Of a DNA stretch of 64,000 bases, positions 1 to 11,749 are shown one piece after another. Under the pieces are notes generated by a model. The model was given only the letters and a program-made list of their open reading frames with translations, did no database searches and was not told the origin of the DNA. Each line of letters opens with the position of its first letter. Position 1 is the first letter of the stretch. The position numbers were made by a program, and so were the translations under genes. The DNA lies in contig OY747704.1 of NCBI GenBank assembly GCA_963556495.2, positions 36,403,501 through 36,467,500 on the forward strand. Direction: 5' to 3'. Source of the stretch: Valencia hispanica. Taxonomy: Eukaryota > Chordata > Actinopteri > Cyprinodontiformes > Valenciidae.

Positions 1-126
1 GGCAGCAAGATATCTACAGTCAGTCTGACCCTTGATGTGCTGGTTCATGCCTTACTATCAGACCGGCATGAACCAGTTCTCCAGGAGCTGGACATGAAGA
101 CTGGAGGAGACGTGCTGGAGAGATAA
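1..126 (+). other. Partial open frame running in from the left edge
   Basis: Frame 1 is open from the first base to TAA at 124-126, giving 41 residues including SLTLDVLVHALLSDRHEPV. It has no start inside the window and no family was recognised. It could be the 3' end of a transposon ORF or a chance frame. A perfect 12-bp inverted repeat (40-51 and 65-76) lies within it. Confidence 0.25.
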
Positions 127-974
127 ACAGTGATAGCTGAATATTATTTAAGCTGTTAGATCAGGAAGGTTGGGTAGGGAATTCATGGCAATCCTGTTCC
201 CTCCATGTTTCTGGCCAGACATCTTTGAATTAAATACGTTAACGCCTTCTGGGATTCAGTCTTCTTTTATTTTGGAACCCTGAAGTATTTTCAACCATAA
301 CAGCTGCTTTCTGAATGAGACCAGTGTGAATGTTTAACATTACAAATTAGTAAGTGCCCTCAGTCTGTTATCGGCAGATCAGTGTGTGTTCAGGTACATC
401 TATACTTCCAGAAATTGCTAATGCTGTGTGTGATTGGGCTCAAAATTAAAACAGAAACCTGACCTATCTGTTTTTTCTGAAAATGTGAGGCTCTGTTGTC
501 TTCCTGTTGAGGAGCTTCAAACTACTAGCTTCAAACCACTATCAAAAGCATTGGAAAAATTTGACTGATTTGATCTTTTACACGTTTACATACTAAGGAA
601 GTAATCCTTAACTTTACAGTAGAACATGCATTCTATTTAGGGAATAATTTTTTTCATGCTGTTTTGCTCCACCAGGACCTGCGCTTCTATCTATCCATTT
701 ATTGCTTTTTGCTAATCCATCTCCAGCCTGAGTGACTGAGCTGCTGTTCGGTCTGTCTCTCTGGTACCTTCCAAAGAATGCTCCTTTCAGCTGCATGTAT
801 CTAGGATCTCACTATTTTCATCATGATACATATCTTTTCACTATTGGTGAGGGTCAGAATGTACACAGACCAGTCAATTGAGAGATTTTCTTTTTGGTTC
901 AGCTGCAACAGAATGAAGCAACACCTGCATTAATGTCGATGAACCCTAAACTGACCATGATATATTATTGGAAT
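127..974. other. Unassigned AT-rich sequence
   Basis: No coding frame, inverted repeat or repeat family was recognised here. It is likely intronic filler or an old, decayed element. Confidence 0.4.
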
Positions 975-1746
975 GACTAGAGAGCTGTTCCGGCTCTCTG
1001 GCACACTTGGCTGGTTTGAATCTTACCTTAGGAACAGGAACCTTTTCGTTTGAGTCTTACCTTAAGAACAGGAACCTTTTTGTGTCAATAAGGAATTTTC
1101 CATCAGAACAAACAGAAATCATATGTAGGGTGCCCCAGGGCTCCTTCTTAGGGCTTCTCCTATTTAACATCTACATGCTTCCACTAAGCCAGATCTTAAG
1201 ATTAGCTACCATAACTATGCAGATGATACTCAGCTCTACATTACAATGTCACCAGGTGCCTCTGAACCCATCCAAACCCTAAATAAGTGCATCGAGCAAC
1301 TCAATGGATGGATGTCCCGTAACTTTCTCCAGCTGAACAGAAACAAAACTGAAGTAATAATTTTTGGACCTGAAGAGGAACGATCAAGAGTCAGTACACA
1401 GCTGCAATTACTAAAGCTAGAAACCACAGATCAGGCCCAGAATCTAGGTGTAGTAATTTACTCAGGCCTGAACCTCCAAGGTCACATAAAGACAATAACA
1501 AGGTCATCCTTCTATCAACTGAAGAAAATCTCTAGGATTAAAGGCTTGATGTTGCAATGGGACATTGAAAAACTCATCCATGCATTTATCTTTAGTCGGA
1601 TTGATTACTGCAACGGCATCCTCACAGGTCTGCCTAAAAAGTCAATTAGACAGCTGCAGCTGATCCAGAACGCTGCTGCTTGCGTCCTCACTAGAACCAG
1701 GAAAGTAGAGCATATCACCCCAGTTCTAAAGTCCTTATGCAAATAA
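975..1746 (+). mobile_element. L2-like LINE fragment (reverse transcriptase and C-terminal part)
   Basis: Decayed non-LTR retrotransposon piece in the + direction. Seen: the RT segment [20 protein letters not shown] near 1126-1185, degraded from the usual GVPQGSILGPLLFNIY. The expected YADD catalytic block follows but is broken by a frameshift around 1215-1245. From 1246 a 166-residue frame continues through [43 protein letters not shown] and [20 protein letters not shown], the thumb and C-terminal region of fish L2/CR1-type ORF2. It stops at 1746 before the WNKLP tail, so the 3' end is missing. A 33-bp stretch is tandemly duplicated at about 1018-1082. It is related to the copies at 24386 and 41490. 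Confidence 0.85.
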
Positions 1747-3275
1747 AATTGCCTTGCCTTCCCTATCTTCTGCTCAGTCTTGCCATCACTCGTGAATAAA
1801 ACGGCAAGCTGATTGAACCCTTCCACATGAAGCAGAGAATATCCTTTAACCTTGAGCAAGCAGGGTATCTTGTTGAATGAAGAACACAAAAAAAGGCAAG
1901 CCTCTGCTGGATAAGGAGGCCTGGAATACCCTTCCGGAGCCAGCTCTAGGCAAACGCCTGTTAGTCAAGCTTTGGCTGGGCTCATCTAAAAAACGCAACA
2001 GGAAGACCCCTTTGTGTGCCACCACCACCTTAGAGGGGGATCATTAAAGTTAGGTGCTATATGAGCCAAATTGCAGGTGAGGTTGAAGCCCTGGGTTTAC
2101 TGTGTCCCTGCATCATTATTCAGTTCAATGTATCTGCTAGCTTTGAAATAGTTCAAACAATACATCCCTTATGCCAAAGTAGAAGCAATAATTACATGTT
2201 AATTTACAGTGAATATGAGCATGCTGAGTGGATGTATATGCTCTTGCATAAGGTATTTTGTCCTGCTAAAAGAGAGTCCTGTCTTCTCTGTACCCCATGC
2301 AATGCAGAAGCAAAGACCTAAAGCAAGGTAACAAATGCATGCACTTGCAAACATGGCAACACAGTGACACAGCACAGGGGAAAAAATCTACAAACAGTGT
2401 CTGCCTGAGCAGATGCCAGCTCCACAAATTTGATCACAGTGTCTTCGATGGGACCAGGCGCTAACGTATCAAAGATACTGAAGGGCTGACAGCCAACCAA
2501 ATTAAAGCGTTAAACCTTAGCATCTGTGTAGCTGTTGCACAGAGCCGGCCAGGAGTGTAGAGTGAGTGGAAGACGGATTATAGAGGAGAAAATTTAGAGA
2601 GAGGACAGACAGATGGAAGAGAGGGAAACAGACAACTATAGTGTGAGATGAAGTGGAGGGAAGCAATATGAAGAGGGAGTTAAAAGCAATGAAAAAAGAC
2701 CAATAAGTTCAGAAAATTGTAAAGATTTTTGTATGTTTATAAATTCCACTTACACCTTATTATAATAGTTGTCTGTATACACTATTATCCAGACGCTATT
2801 CTACACACACAGTAAGTAAATCTACACATATTGTGTTTTACAAACAGAGCAACATAGGTTGGTTAAAAAATGGAACAAATTCAAATATTGTGTGGATATA
2901 CTATACAGGTCATTTCACTTAATTTTTAAAATGTAAAAGTGACATAAACATGCATGAATAAAGAAATATTTAGTTGTGGTTTTTGAAGTTGCATAACCTT
3001 ACATGCAAGGCATTATTGCTTCAGGGAGGCACATAAGCATAATGGCTCCAGTATCAAAGTCAGGTGTTAATGGTATGCATTTTCATTAAGGCTTTTACAG
3101 TTTACAGTGAACTCTTGAAATATCACAGGAGGACCAGGAGGAGCAACAGTTCATAAAAACAAATGTGCTATTTTAACAGCTTTAAGGAACTGGATAAAAA
3201 TATTTATTACTGCATGACTGTATATCGTACAGCTCTTCTGAGATGTAGGGAAGTATGACTGAAGTTAAATACTGT
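1747..3275. other. Unassigned sequence between LINE fragment and Harbinger element
   Basis: No gene was recognised. A short + frame at about 1918-2046 reads AWNTLPEPALGKRLL and on to a TAA; it looks coding-like but matches no family I can name, and may be the end of an old retroelement. The rest is AT-rich and featureless. Confidence 0.4.
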
Positions 3276-3297
3276 CAATGGCCGCGTTTCCCAAATG
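3276..3297 (+). repeat. Harbinger left terminal inverted repeat
   Basis: Twenty-two bases beginning CAATGGCCGCG, matching the reverse complement of 8950-8971 at 20 positions. The adjoining subterminal region to about 3470 contains at least five TAAGAA/TTCTTA motifs. Confidence 0.85.
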
Positions 3298-3843
3298 AGT
3301 TAAGAAGCTCTTAGCGCTAAGATCTTCTTTGGAGCGCTCTTAAGAACGCTGTGAAAGAAGAACGCATTTCCCAGAGTCGCTCTTAGCTTAAGAAGATTTT
3401 TCACTAAGAAGGAAACGTAAGATCGATCTGACCCACTCTTAACAGCCTTCTTAGCGATCAAATGCTCAGTGATCATAGCCTTCCACCAGGGGCGTCTAGA
3501 TTTCTAGGCTACAGTGATCAAGCTGCGTCAGGGAAGTTTATATCCTCCACTTTTTGAAATAATAAAACAATGTTTAATGTTGAAATGCACTCATAGCTGT
3601 GGAGCACTGGCGCAAGAAGCATAGGCTAATAGTTGAGAAGGAAAAAATATATATTATTGAAGTACACGTTTAAGTTTTCCACACATCTGCATATGAGTAT
3701 ACACATAAAAAACATCAACCACCCTGTGGCATTTCACAGATATCAAGGAAACAGATGTAATTGAACGCAGCTGAACCTAATCCAGAGAGGCTTCACCTGC
3801 TACTCTATATAAAGGCGTTGCCAAAGTCCGCGTGTGAGAAACC

Positions 3844-4924
3844 ATGGCTGCAATACAGCACATTCTCGCTGCTAATCAACAGCGTCGCCGAGCGCGGAGC
3901 CAGATGGTTTATATAAATGTTTATGTGCGTCAGCACTTCTCCCCACTTTACGTACTGTCAGACCGGGCTGTCCAGGAAAAGTACCGGCGGCCCCGTGCGA
4001 CGATCCGACGGCTGATCACTCTGGTGTCTCCACATATCCAGAGAGCAACCCGCCGCAATTTTGCCCTCAGCCCGGAGGTGCAGCTCCTGGCTGCTCTGTG
4101 GTTTTATGCAGTGGGGAGCTTCCTGGAGGGGGTAGGGGACGGCACAGGCCTCAGCATAGCATCTGTGTCCCGGAGTGTGGCAGTTGTGACACCGATACTC
4201 CTGCGCCATGCCCGTACCCCCATTAAGATGGCCACCACACGGGACGAGGTCCGCCAGGTCCATCAGGGGTTCCAGGCAGTGGCTGGGATCCCCCGGGTGA
4301 TCGGTGTGGTGGACGGCACCCTTATTCCCATCCTCAACCCTTCCTTGGTGGATCCGTGCTGGATCAGCAGGAAGCATTACGCGGCCATCAACACCTTGGT
4401 TGTGGTGGACCACAACGGCCTCATCATAGACATTGTCGCCAGGTGGCCAGGGGGCACACATGACAGCTTCATGTGGGCCAACTCTGCTGTGGGGAAGAAG
4501 GCTGGTAGAGGAGAGTTTGGTCGGAGTTTCCTCCTTGGGGACAGTGGCTACCCTCTCCGGAGTTACCTCATGACGCTGGTGACCAATCCAGTAACACCTC
4601 AGGAGGAGAGGTTTAATGAGGCCCAGAGAAGCACCAGCACGACGGTTGAGCGGGTGTTTGGCAGGTGGAAGTCCCGCTACAGGTGCATTAATCATTCGTC
4701 GGGGGGGGCTGCGCTTGTCACCACTCAAGTGTTGCCGCGTGATTGTTGTCACCGCCATGCTGCACAACATCGCAGTGCGCGTTGGCTCAGATGAGCCGCC
4801 TCCTGTGGATGACGACGAGGACCATTCAGAGGACGAAGCCCCGAACCCCGCCCCCCAGGATGTGCGAGCAGTGCTCCATCAGGCCGGTGCCCAGACCAGA
4901 CAGGAACTCGTCAACCTCCTCTGA
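3844..4924 (+). pseudogene. HARBI1-like PIF/Harbinger transposase, one frameshift
   Basis: DDE-superfamily nuclease that would cut and rejoin the transposon ends in the nucleus. Seen: ATG at 3844 and 316 residues before the frame runs off. The N-terminal helical part includes YRRPRATIRRLI, and the catalytic core has Asp157 in GVVDGTLIP, Asp207 in GGTHDSFMW and Glu269 in TTVERVFGRWK. LGDSGYPL at 231-238 is also characteristic. After the G8 run at 4701-4708 the reading frame changes by one base. The true C-terminus (SPLKCCRVIVVTAMLHNIAV followed by an acidic tail) continues in the next frame to TGA at 4922-4924. The catalytic triad is intact, so this frameshift is the only visible lesion and might be a sequencing error in the G run. 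The 270-residue opposite-strand frame is a shadow. Confidence 0.92.
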
Positions 4925-5068
4925 GGTCCAACAACCCCAGCCCCTACCCCTTCATCACCAGTCACCAAGCACTGATCAGCAAAACAATAAACCCACAACC
5001 ACCACACCACCCACATCAACTGTCAGGCCTGAAGGTTGAAATAAATAAACAGAACCAGTTCTGGTTCT

Positions 5069-5069
<1 letters not shown>

Positions 5070-5119
<50 letters not shown>

Positions 5120-5140
5120 TATATAGATATATATATAGAT

Positions 5141-5196
<56 letters not shown>
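5070..5196. repeat. (AT)n and (ATAG)n microsatellite
   Basis: Compound simple repeat inside the Harbinger element, passing from pure AT dinucleotides to ATAG tetranucleotides. Confidence 0.95.
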
Positions 5197-5423
5197 TAAA
5201 TTACTGGCAAAACATGCTGTGCTGTAGTGAGTAGTAGTGAGAAGCACGTGCGTCAGGACGCACATTACGCACACGTCATGAACCTACGCTTAGATAAATT
5301 ACTTAAAATTACAAATTGCCTCGGACTTTTTGTTGCTAGGTTTAATACTCATTTCAATGCAAAATGATACACACAATACATGGTTAAAAAGGAAACCAAA
5401 GTTTATTGAAAGCATAATGGGGG

Positions 5424-5636
5424 TGTCATGGTTCCTGGGTGTTTGTGTTTTGTTAGTTATTTTCCTCATTTAGTTCTATTATCATGTTTAAGTTATTCTT
5501 TGTCTCCCTCTGGTGGTCTTGTGTTTGGTTGCCCTTGTCTGTGTTAATCTCTTTATTTTTCCAAGTTCCTATTAATAATTATCCTTTATTAGTCCCATTT
5601 AGTTTTGTTATATATATATATATATATATATAGTTT
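5424..5636 (+). mobile_element. Short retroposon insertion with 24-bp target duplication
   Basis: A 213-bp insert beginning GTGTCATGGTTCC and ending in a (TA)n tract. A perfect 24-bp direct repeat flanks it (5400-5423 and 5637-5660), which is a target-site duplication from target-primed reverse transcription. No coding capacity. It resembles the 3' end of a fish LINE or SINE; the family is not named. It postdates the Harbinger element that it interrupts. Confidence 0.85.
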
Positions 5637-5947
5637 AGTTTATTGAAAGCATAATGGGGGAGGAGGGGTGGCGTCTCCGGCTTCACTGGGCCGTCTGGGC
5701 GTCTGCATCACCTGCAATGAAGGGAGATTGATTAATGAAATTGAATGGGATTCATTGCGTGATGCTAATAAAACAAAATAGAACTGTCCCATACCTGAAT
5801 CCTGGGGACGGATGATTGGAACGGAGATGGAGGGACGGTTGAACTGTGCCTAGGACAGCGCAGGCTGTCTCCGGTGCAGCTCCAACCTCTCCTGCTTCAT
5901 CCGGACCATCTCTTCTTGGAGAGCAGTTTGTCTCAGGAGCTGGTCCT

Positions 5948-6592
5948 CTACCCCCGCAGCACCACCAGCTTCTCCCTCTCCAGGTGTACCAGCGTCTCAC
6001 TGCAGGTGCAGGTGGTTATTGGAGGCCGCCTGGTTAAGCCTCCCCGCATGCGGACACTGGGCCGTGCTGGTTGGCGCACGGGGACAGGGCACGGCTGTGT
6101 GGGGTCGTCCTCTCCTGTGGGCGTGCACGCCCCTACTCTGCTCCCAGATGGCTCCTCTTCCTCACTTTCTGAGAGGCCCTCATCCCCCTCAACGTCGATG
6201 CCCCCTGTGATGCCTTCAGAGGCCGTCTTCCCTATGATGGAGAGGACTTTCTCTTTATCGGGAGTGAGGGTCGTCCCACCCGATGCTCCACCACCCGTGC
6301 CCATGGCTTCCCTTCTCACCATGGCATTCTTTTTTTGGTCTGGCTCTGAAACGCCTGCCACTTCTTTCTGACAGCACCCCAGTCACGCAGGCCACATGGG
6401 CTGGAGGGGGACATCTTCTCCGCTATAGCCTGCCATACACAGTTCTTCACCATGATGGTTTTTTTTCCCTTTTGTTCCTCCAAATAAAACCTCACGGTGC
6501 TGCCACACCTCGTCCACTAGGACGCCCATCTCCTCCGCAGTAAACAACGGTGCCCGCTTGCTCTTTTTGCTGCCAGTTTCATCCATTATCAC
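5948..6592 (-). pseudogene. Harbinger Myb/SANT-like DNA-binding protein, two frameshifts
   Basis: Second gene of the Harbinger element. In PIF/Harbinger transposons this protein binds the subterminal DNA and helps bring the transposase to the nucleus and the ends. Seen from ATG at 6592: SKKSKRAPLFTAEEMGVLV, then EVWQHREVLFGG. After a T8 run (6459-6466 on +) the reading frame moves on to WQAIAEKMSPSSPCGLRDWG and VRKKWQAFQSQ, the tryptophan-spaced helices of a Myb/SANT-like domain. After the T7 run at 6330-6336 it moves again to KNAMVRREAMGTGGGASGG and an acidic Ser/Glu-rich tail. Both lesions lie at homopolymers. The C-terminal part runs to about 5948 without a confidently placed end. Confidence 0.75.
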
Positions 6593-6759
6593 ATGTGTGT
6601 GCCAATATTCATGGGGGTATATATGCGCTAATGGGCTTGATTACTACTTGGATACATTTATACAAACATTCCAATCAGTTAAAAAGTTTCCAATTTAAGG
6701 AATCCCAGCAGATTGCGTCAGTCATTGGCGTGAGGTTGGGCAGACTTTCCAACCACAGC

Positions 6760-8470
6760 AATCCTTCAGCAATCCCTCATACTGAGCAAGCATGTAGCGA
6801 CGGTGGAGAGGAAAAACTCCCCTTTAACAGGAAGAAACCTCCAACAGAACCAGGCTCAGTAGCAGCGGCCATCTTCCACGACCGTCTGGGGGTTTGAGAA
6901 GACAGAGCAGAAACACAGAAGGAACAGAAGATCTGATATAAGAATACTTTCTATGTTACAGAAAGTAAAAAGTTGATAACAGGACACAGTGGATGTTCAG
7001 TTACTGGGAGGATCATCCCAATCGATGCCCCCCATCCAACAGGGCATTGAGGCCAAGCAGGATACCAGACCAGGTATATCTTCTTTGGAGAGAAAAACAC
7101 TGAGAGAAAACAAAGTTAACAGTCGAAATAACAGAATGTACTGAAATACAACTGGAGAGTCGTAGGAGAAAAGGAAGTAGCAGAGTGAAGAAAATTGGTA
7201 AGTCTGTCCTCCAGCAGTCTAAGCCTATAGCAGCATAACTACAGAGATAGCTCAGGATGACCTTAGCCACTCTAACTATAAGCATTATCAAAAAGGAAAG
7301 TTTTAAGCCTGGCCTTAAAAGTAAACAGAGTGTCTGCCTCACGGACTAAAGCTGGGAGCTGGTTCCATAGGAGAGGAGTCTGATAACTAAAAGATCTGCC
7401 TACCATTCTGCTTTTAGAAATCCTAGGAACTTCTGGTCCAAAGACAGCAACTTCTGTCTTGTCAGAATTTGAAAGCAAAAAGTTTAGGGTCATCCATGTT
7501 TTTATGTCTTCCAGACATGCCTGTAAACTACCTAACTGACTGGGTTCATCAGGATTTATGGATAAATATAGTTGTGTATCATCTGCATAGCTGTGGAAAT
7601 GTATCCCATGCTGTCTAACGATTCTACCAATTGGGAGCATATATATGGTGAAAAGAAATGGTCCAAGCACAGAACCCTGTGGAACTCCACAAGTAATTAA
7701 GTAAGTAAGTAAGATGATTTATCATTTAGATGAACAAACTGGAATCTATCAGACAAATATGATTTAAACAAGCCTAGTGCTGTTCCTTCGATCCCTGCAA
7801 CATGTTCAAGCCTTTCTAAGAGAATATTATGATCAACTGTGTCTAAAGCAGCACTGAGATCTAACAAAACCAGAACAGACACAAGTCCATTATCTATTTT
7901 AAATTCCTGTGGTACATATCCGTTTACTAAGGATAGATTCATCATATCCAAAATGGGGCCAGGAACCAAATGGAACACTTCTTTAAATAATAAATAATTT
8001 GGTTGGGATTGGGTCCAACATACAAGTTGAAGGTTTAGGTGAGGCTAATATTTTTGATAATTCCGAAAGCTTGACTGAATCAAAATAGCCTAAGCACAAC
8101 TGAGGTTCTACAGTTCTTTCCCATACTGCCTCATTTACTGAGGAAGAAGTAATCATGTTTGGGAGGAAGCCAATGATTTTCTTTAAATAAAATTAATTTT
8201 ATTTAAGAAGAATCCCATAAAATCATCACTGCTAAGAGCTGGGGGAATAGTTGGCTCAACAGAGCTATGACTCTGTGTAAGTTTACACTACACTATCTAA
8301 TGCCAAATGCAATGAGGACGTAACGCTGTGAACCAGATCATCAATTTCTGAAGGGTTAGAGATAGATTTGCTGCCATCCACTGTGTTACTCTGAGACACT
8401 GAGGAAAGTAAGAATGGAACAGATTCTTTAAAAAATGGTTACAGCATTGTCTGATAAAGCTCTACTATAA
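6760..8470 (-). mobile_element. L2-like LINE copy with internal deletion, nested in Harbinger
   Basis: Non-LTR retrotransposon in the - direction. Seen on the - strand: LDPIPTKLF and VPGPILDMMNLSLVNGY near 7900-8040, LDLSAALDTVDHNILLERL (7800-7890), and [20 protein letters not shown] with the YADD catalytic motif (about 7560-7600). Next comes WMTLNFLLSNSDKTEVAVFGPE, joined directly to SYQTPLLWNQLPALVREADT. The roughly 200 residues that normally separate these blocks are missing, so the copy is internally deleted. The 3' tail (6760-6860 on +) carries a segment with AACAGGAAGAAACCTCCA that is shared by many fish L2 copies. Several frameshifts; not functional. Confidence 0.85.
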
Positions 8471-8949
8471 TGAAATTTTATTCATAATATCCTATATATC
8501 CTATATCCACGTGCAAACACTTTGTCTGAGCATGAGAGACGCGCGTAGGCGCGCAACTAGGCTACTTGTTGTTTTCTTTTTATTATTTTTTCTTTTCTTT
8601 TTATTTTATCTATATATGGTTATCAGCACACAATGTGAAGCTAATTCACTAACTCTGTACTCATCATGAATATCGCAAGTTCTTATAAACAACGCTGTGT
8701 GTGACTGCGCGCTGCGCTCAGTGCTGATAAAGGAGTGGGTGATCGATTAGCCTGGCATCGATTGATTCAGTTTCAGCACCACCGTGGTTGACAGCTCCCA
8801 TTAAGAGCTTCTTAAGAAGCTTCTTAGGCTTGATCTTAAGGTTCTCCTAAGAAGGCAGTTGAGACCGCTTCTGGGAAACACCCGTATCTTGGTGCTCCTT
8901 CTTAGCTGAACCCTTCTTAGGAGCCTTCTTAAGTCCTTAAGAACGATCG

Positions 8950-8971
8950 CATTTGGGAAACTCGACCATTG
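8950..8971 (-). repeat. Harbinger right terminal inverted repeat
   Basis: Mirror of 3276-3297, ending CGACCATTG on the + strand. The preceding 150 bp hold roughly eight TTCTTA/TAAGAA motifs. A second GGGAAAC box lies at 8873-8879, about 80 bp inside the terminal one, mirroring the left end. Confidence 0.85.
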
Positions 8972-11749
8972 TTCATAAAATGTATGTGCTCTTAATTGGA
9001 TTATTCTTTTTAGTAAATATCTATAATATTGATAGATATTTTCTTTTACAGTACCATGAACTCAAGTTATATCATAACTTTTGTCCAAAAAAAAGAAAGA
9101 GTCCATTTCCATCCCACCACATGTATAGATTTACATCTATAAACAATCCCTTCTGTATATGCATCTCTGCCTAAGCAAGATATATTTGGATCAGATGGAT
9201 TAACAGAGCATCTAAGATGAAAACAGCAGTAGTCAACTGAGACTAAGCCAGAGTTTTGCACAATTGTCCTTTTCAAAGAAAAACAGCTGAATGAAAGATT
9301 CTTATTGTAATCCCTACTTGCAAGGGTATTGTGTCTTTTCCAACCCTTTCACTGATTAACATCTGCACAGATAACTGCAAATATTTTTTGAGTTGTCAGC
9401 TCTCTGTGTTATTTATTTTTGACAGTTTTAAATCTGGTTGTATACAGTAAGTTGTGTCCCAGTTCTTTGGGGGCTTTGTTTTTACAGTTTTGCTTTGTTT
9501 TTTTTCTAAATACAAAATAATATTTCCAATAAACTATTCTCACTTATTCCGAAAACCCATCTTTTTTAGGCTATATAAAGAACCTTGGACTTAATATGAT
9601 TTCGAATTTCAACTTGAAAGCACTTATCTGCTTTCATAACTGAAAATAAACCTTGAGTTCAATAAACTATGTGAATGGTGCAGGTCCAAACAACATATTC
9701 AAAACAGCCTTTTACCTACAAACTATCTACTCTAAATGGAAATTTTAAAGAAACTGTATATTTCATTTATGGTTTTGCAGGTGTTTTCTGTAACTGACAG
9801 TTCTTGTCATGTTTTTGGCTCTATAATCAGAAAGATTAAGTTTCATACAAGGTGGGAATTATAATCAGCATCTAGTGTGGATTTAACATAACAAAATAAC
9901 AAACAGCTGGAGGGAAGTTTCCTGTTTTATTTTTTAACCTGAGATATAATTTTTATTTCTTCTTCTTCGGGTAAGATATTGTAACTTGTGCTTCACCAAA
10001 GATTCACAAAGTACTGTTACCATACTTTAGCGTTCCATCTTAATTTTCCTTAACATTTTATGGTTCTCTTTACCAACTGGTCTCCCATCCAGGGTTTTTA
10101 ATTTTTTTTGTTTGTTTTTTAGCAGAATTTAAAGAACTTTATAGAAAAAAAAACACTGAAGGACACGAAAATTAATAAAGACCGTACATTCCTAGTTGAT
10201 TTGTTTGGGCTTAACATATTAAATGTAAATTTGCTGATGATTTCAGGTAAAACTTTCACTAATTTTAGGCGTAAACACCAGCAGTTAGTTATTGAAAAGT
10301 TTAGTTATTTTCGTTCATTTTAAACCTTTACACCTTTTACATCTAAAAGTAAATTTTGTACATTGAACCTACATACATATTGCATGTCCTATTGCAGGAA
10401 TGCATCAAATATTTAAAAAACATTACAGTGACTAATAGTCCTCCCTGCTTAGAGGAGAATATCTTGACCTATGTAAAACTAATTTAAAACTATGTATTGG
10501 GACAATATTTCAGTAAGTGGCAATTATCTCTTTTAGTGGTTTCGCTAAGTTGTTATAATTTTTGTTTGGCCAACAAATTAGAACATTGTTTTATTCCAAA
10601 CAAAGAAAAGGATAAGTTCAAAACTTAGACTAAATATTCTGACAGAAAAATGTTCCACTAAGACTATATTTCTAATCAAAGACTCAAGATCAACTAGTTT
10701 CCTTCAGGGAGTGACACAAACAAACACTCAACAATGTTCTACTCATTAAAGCAATCACTGTATTTGTGAATGCATCAGATTATAATTAATTTTTAAGCAA
10801 TGAAGCACCCAAAAAGACATTTGTTATTCCCTGTCAATACACCACATGCCAGATGTAGATTTTTATTTCCATTTTGTTTTTAATGAGACTTTGCTATCCT
10901 TATGAGATGTCATTACTCTGTTTTTCATTACCCCACATGTGTGTGCTTGTGTGTCTGCCTATCAGTGTTTCTTTAACTTTTGCTCTACCCCTTCTATGCT
11001 GTTTGTGCCACTCTGCCGTGTGTTGCTAGCAATTGTTGTCAAGTTTACTTATTGGAGATCTGCAACCATACATACAGAACAAGTAGCAAATGTATGTTTT
11101 TAGAAATCTATAAGGGCCCCTCTAGCTTTCTCTCATAATATAAGTTTAGTTATGTGTTTAGGCAAATTTTAGTAATTAAAAATAGATAGGTTACATTTTC
11201 TCGTCAACTATGCATAGAAAGCAAGCAAAGATTTTAATGCTTTTAAAGCCCATTAACTGATCCATAAATACAGAAGCAATTTTTGGAACATGTTATTTTA
11301 TTCTGAAGTGCATATGTATTTATTTGTTCTTTTCTTTTTTTAATAGTGTTTGGGGATTAGCTGACAATATGTTCATACTCTTTCCAAAATAAAGCAATAT
11401 GTAAAAAACAAACAAACAAACAAGAAAAACAGGAAAGCAATTGTAGAACAACACAGCTAAGAATGTAACCAAAACTTGCCAAAGACAAATGAAGCTTCCT
11501 ATAGAACTATGACTAACACTTTGGCCCAAGATGCATAGCAGAGTGACCTACTCAAATGTGAGTTCATAAAGTGAAGATTTATATGGTGATTTGTCAAGTG
11601 CAGATGAGGAAGTTGGGGGAAATATTGTCTGAGAGAAATAGAGGCCTTACAAACTGAACAGTTATTTAAAAGCCCTCTCTAACAAGCCCCGTCTCCTTGT
11701 GAATCACCACATTAGGGAAGGACTGCTTGTGAAAAAATTTTATTAACAA
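8972..11749. other. Unique AT-rich intronic sequence
   Basis: No gene or repeat family recognised. Open frames here are short and AT-driven. Confidence 0.5.

Larger units (their letters stand above)
3276..8971. mobile_element. PIF/Harbinger DNA transposon, near-complete, with nested insertions
   Basis: About 5.7-kb element. Its 22-bp terminal inverted repeats (3276-3297 and 8950-8971) differ at only two positions and share the core GTTTCCCAAATG. It carries the two genes expected of the superfamily: a HARBI1-like DDE transposase (+) and a Myb/SANT-like DNA-binding protein (-). Both are broken by frameshifts at homopolymers. Both ends hold clusters of TTCTTA/TAAGAA, and a second GTTTCCCAGA-like box about 80 bp inward. 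Nested inside are an (AT)n/(ATAG)n microsatellite, a retroposon at 5424-5636 and an L2 at about 6760-8470. No clear 3-bp target duplication is visible: the flanks are TGT and TTC. Confidence 0.85.

Noticed and set aside
3958..4770. 270-codon frame opposite the Harbinger transposase
   Set aside because: Complete shadow of the transposase, which has catalytic residues and family motifs in its own frame.
5023..5274. Ile/Tyr-rich frame
   Set aside because: Translation of AT/ATAG microsatellites.
3273..8974. 3-bp target duplication of the Harbinger element
   Set aside because: Flanks TGT and TTC do not match, so I do not claim a duplication even though the inverted repeats are clear.
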